The position numbers and the translations under genes were made by a program. From the NCBI RefSeq assembly GCF_000412675.1, contig NC_021505.1:5636501-5700500 (forward strand): a stretch of 64,000 bases of DNA, read 5' to 3'. Position 1 is the first letter of the stretch. Every line of letters starts with the position of its first letter. Source of the stretch: Pseudomonas putida NBRC 14164. Its GTDB lineage: Bacteria > Pseudomonadota > Gammaproteobacteria > Pseudomonadales > Pseudomonadaceae. The notes under the pieces were generated by a model, which was not told the origin of the DNA, did no database searches, and saw nothing but the letters and a program-made list of their open reading frames with translations. Positions 63,684-64,000 of this stretch are shown in pieces.

Positions 63684-64000
63684 ATGAAACGCATTTCGAC
63701 TCTTTTCCTGCTCGCATCACTGGGTTTGGCTGCGGGAACTGTACAAGCGGCCCAGCCGGACCCAGGCCTGACCGGTTGCGCCGCCAAGCGCAGCGCCATC
63801 GAGAACCAGTTGAAAATCGCCCGCGACCACGGCAACAGCGACCAGGTCGCCGGGCTGGAGGAAGCACTGCGTGGCGTGGACAACTGCACCGACGCGAGCC
63901 TGCGCAAAGAGCGTGAGCAGAAGGTGCTGGATGCACGTCACGAAGTGGCGCAGCGGGAAAAAGACCTGAAGAAAGCCGAGAAAAAAGGCGACGCGGAGAA
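63684..64000 (+). CDS. DUF1090 family periplasmic protein (3' end outside window)
   Basis: The first ~105 residues are visible. A signal peptide (MKRISTLFLLASLGLAAGTVQAA) is followed by GLTGCAAKRSAIENQLKIA and a charged helical stretch (EVAQREKDLKKAEKKGDAEK), the layout of DUF1090 proteins. AGGAGG precedes the ATG. The role of the family is unknown. The two cysteines (GCAAK, DNCTD) are family-typical. Confidence 0.9.
   Translation, partial: MKRISTLFLLASLGLAAGTVQAAQPDPGLTGCAAKRSAIENQLKIARDHGNSDQVAGLEEALRGVDNCTDASLRKEREQKVLDARHEVAQREKDLKKAEKKGDAE

Overview
The window looks like a chromosome segment of a fluorescent pseudomonad of the Pseudomonas putida group. This rests on gene content and order (cpdA/yqiB/nudF, thiC under a TPP riboswitch, tolC, waaA, hldE-msbA-LPS core genes, putP/putA, the cfcR-fba-pgk-epd-tktA block, metK, ligB), on high-GC coding sequence, and on many REP hairpins built on a TGTGGGAGC core. 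No rRNA, tRNA, CRISPR array, prophage or insertion sequence was found. Coding density is high and most genes are housekeeping.

Layout. 1-6.2 kb: cAMP phosphodiesterase, DUF1249 and ADP-ribose pyrophosphatase form a minus-strand operon. A lipoprotein follows, then cytX and thiC (HMP uptake and synthesis) behind a TPP riboswitch. 6.2-10 kb: tolC and waaA, then an AT-rich orphan RHS-core gene that looks acquired. 10-14.5 kb: LysR regulator with a divergent SMR efflux gene, then FAD oxidoreductase, aldo/keto reductase and a conserved protein of unknown role. 14.6-28.1 kb: envelope cluster with hldE, msbA, O-antigen ligase, a kinase-like protein, several glycosyltransferases, PIG-L deacetylase, Mig-14 and carbamoyltransferase. 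28.3-35.1 kb: rlmJ, then divergent putP and putA, separated by 355 bp carrying seven GTTGCA motifs. 35.1-37 kb: accessory patch with a 76-bp inverted repeat, a truncated small gene and an unrecognised AT-rich gene unit that includes a four-helix membrane protein. 37.1-50.6 kb: acyl-CoA dehydrogenase, a TldD/TldE-like pair, MFS exporter, dbpA, flavoprotein, YccS-type protein, periplasmic binding protein, ElaA, winged-helix protein and metallopeptidase. 50.6-59.3 kb: cfcR (c-di-GMP response regulator), fba, two small lipoproteins, pgk, epd and tktA. 59.4-64 kb: a SahR-like ArsR-methyltransferase fusion behind a perfect 26-bp palindrome, metK, ligB and a DUF1090 protein.

How the genes work together. 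Four modules stand out: TPP-controlled pyrimidine supply for thiamine; LPS core assembly and export (Kdo transfer, heptose activation, core glycosylation and carbamoylation, MsbA flipping, WaaL ligation); proline catabolism with PutA probably acting as its own repressor; and a central carbon block that leads into the SAM cycle. The parts least explained by known biology are the AT-rich unit at 35.7-36.9 kb, the orphan RHS-core gene at 9.2-10.0 kb, the extra TldD/TldE-like pair, and the kinase-like protein that lacks its expected catalytic aspartate.
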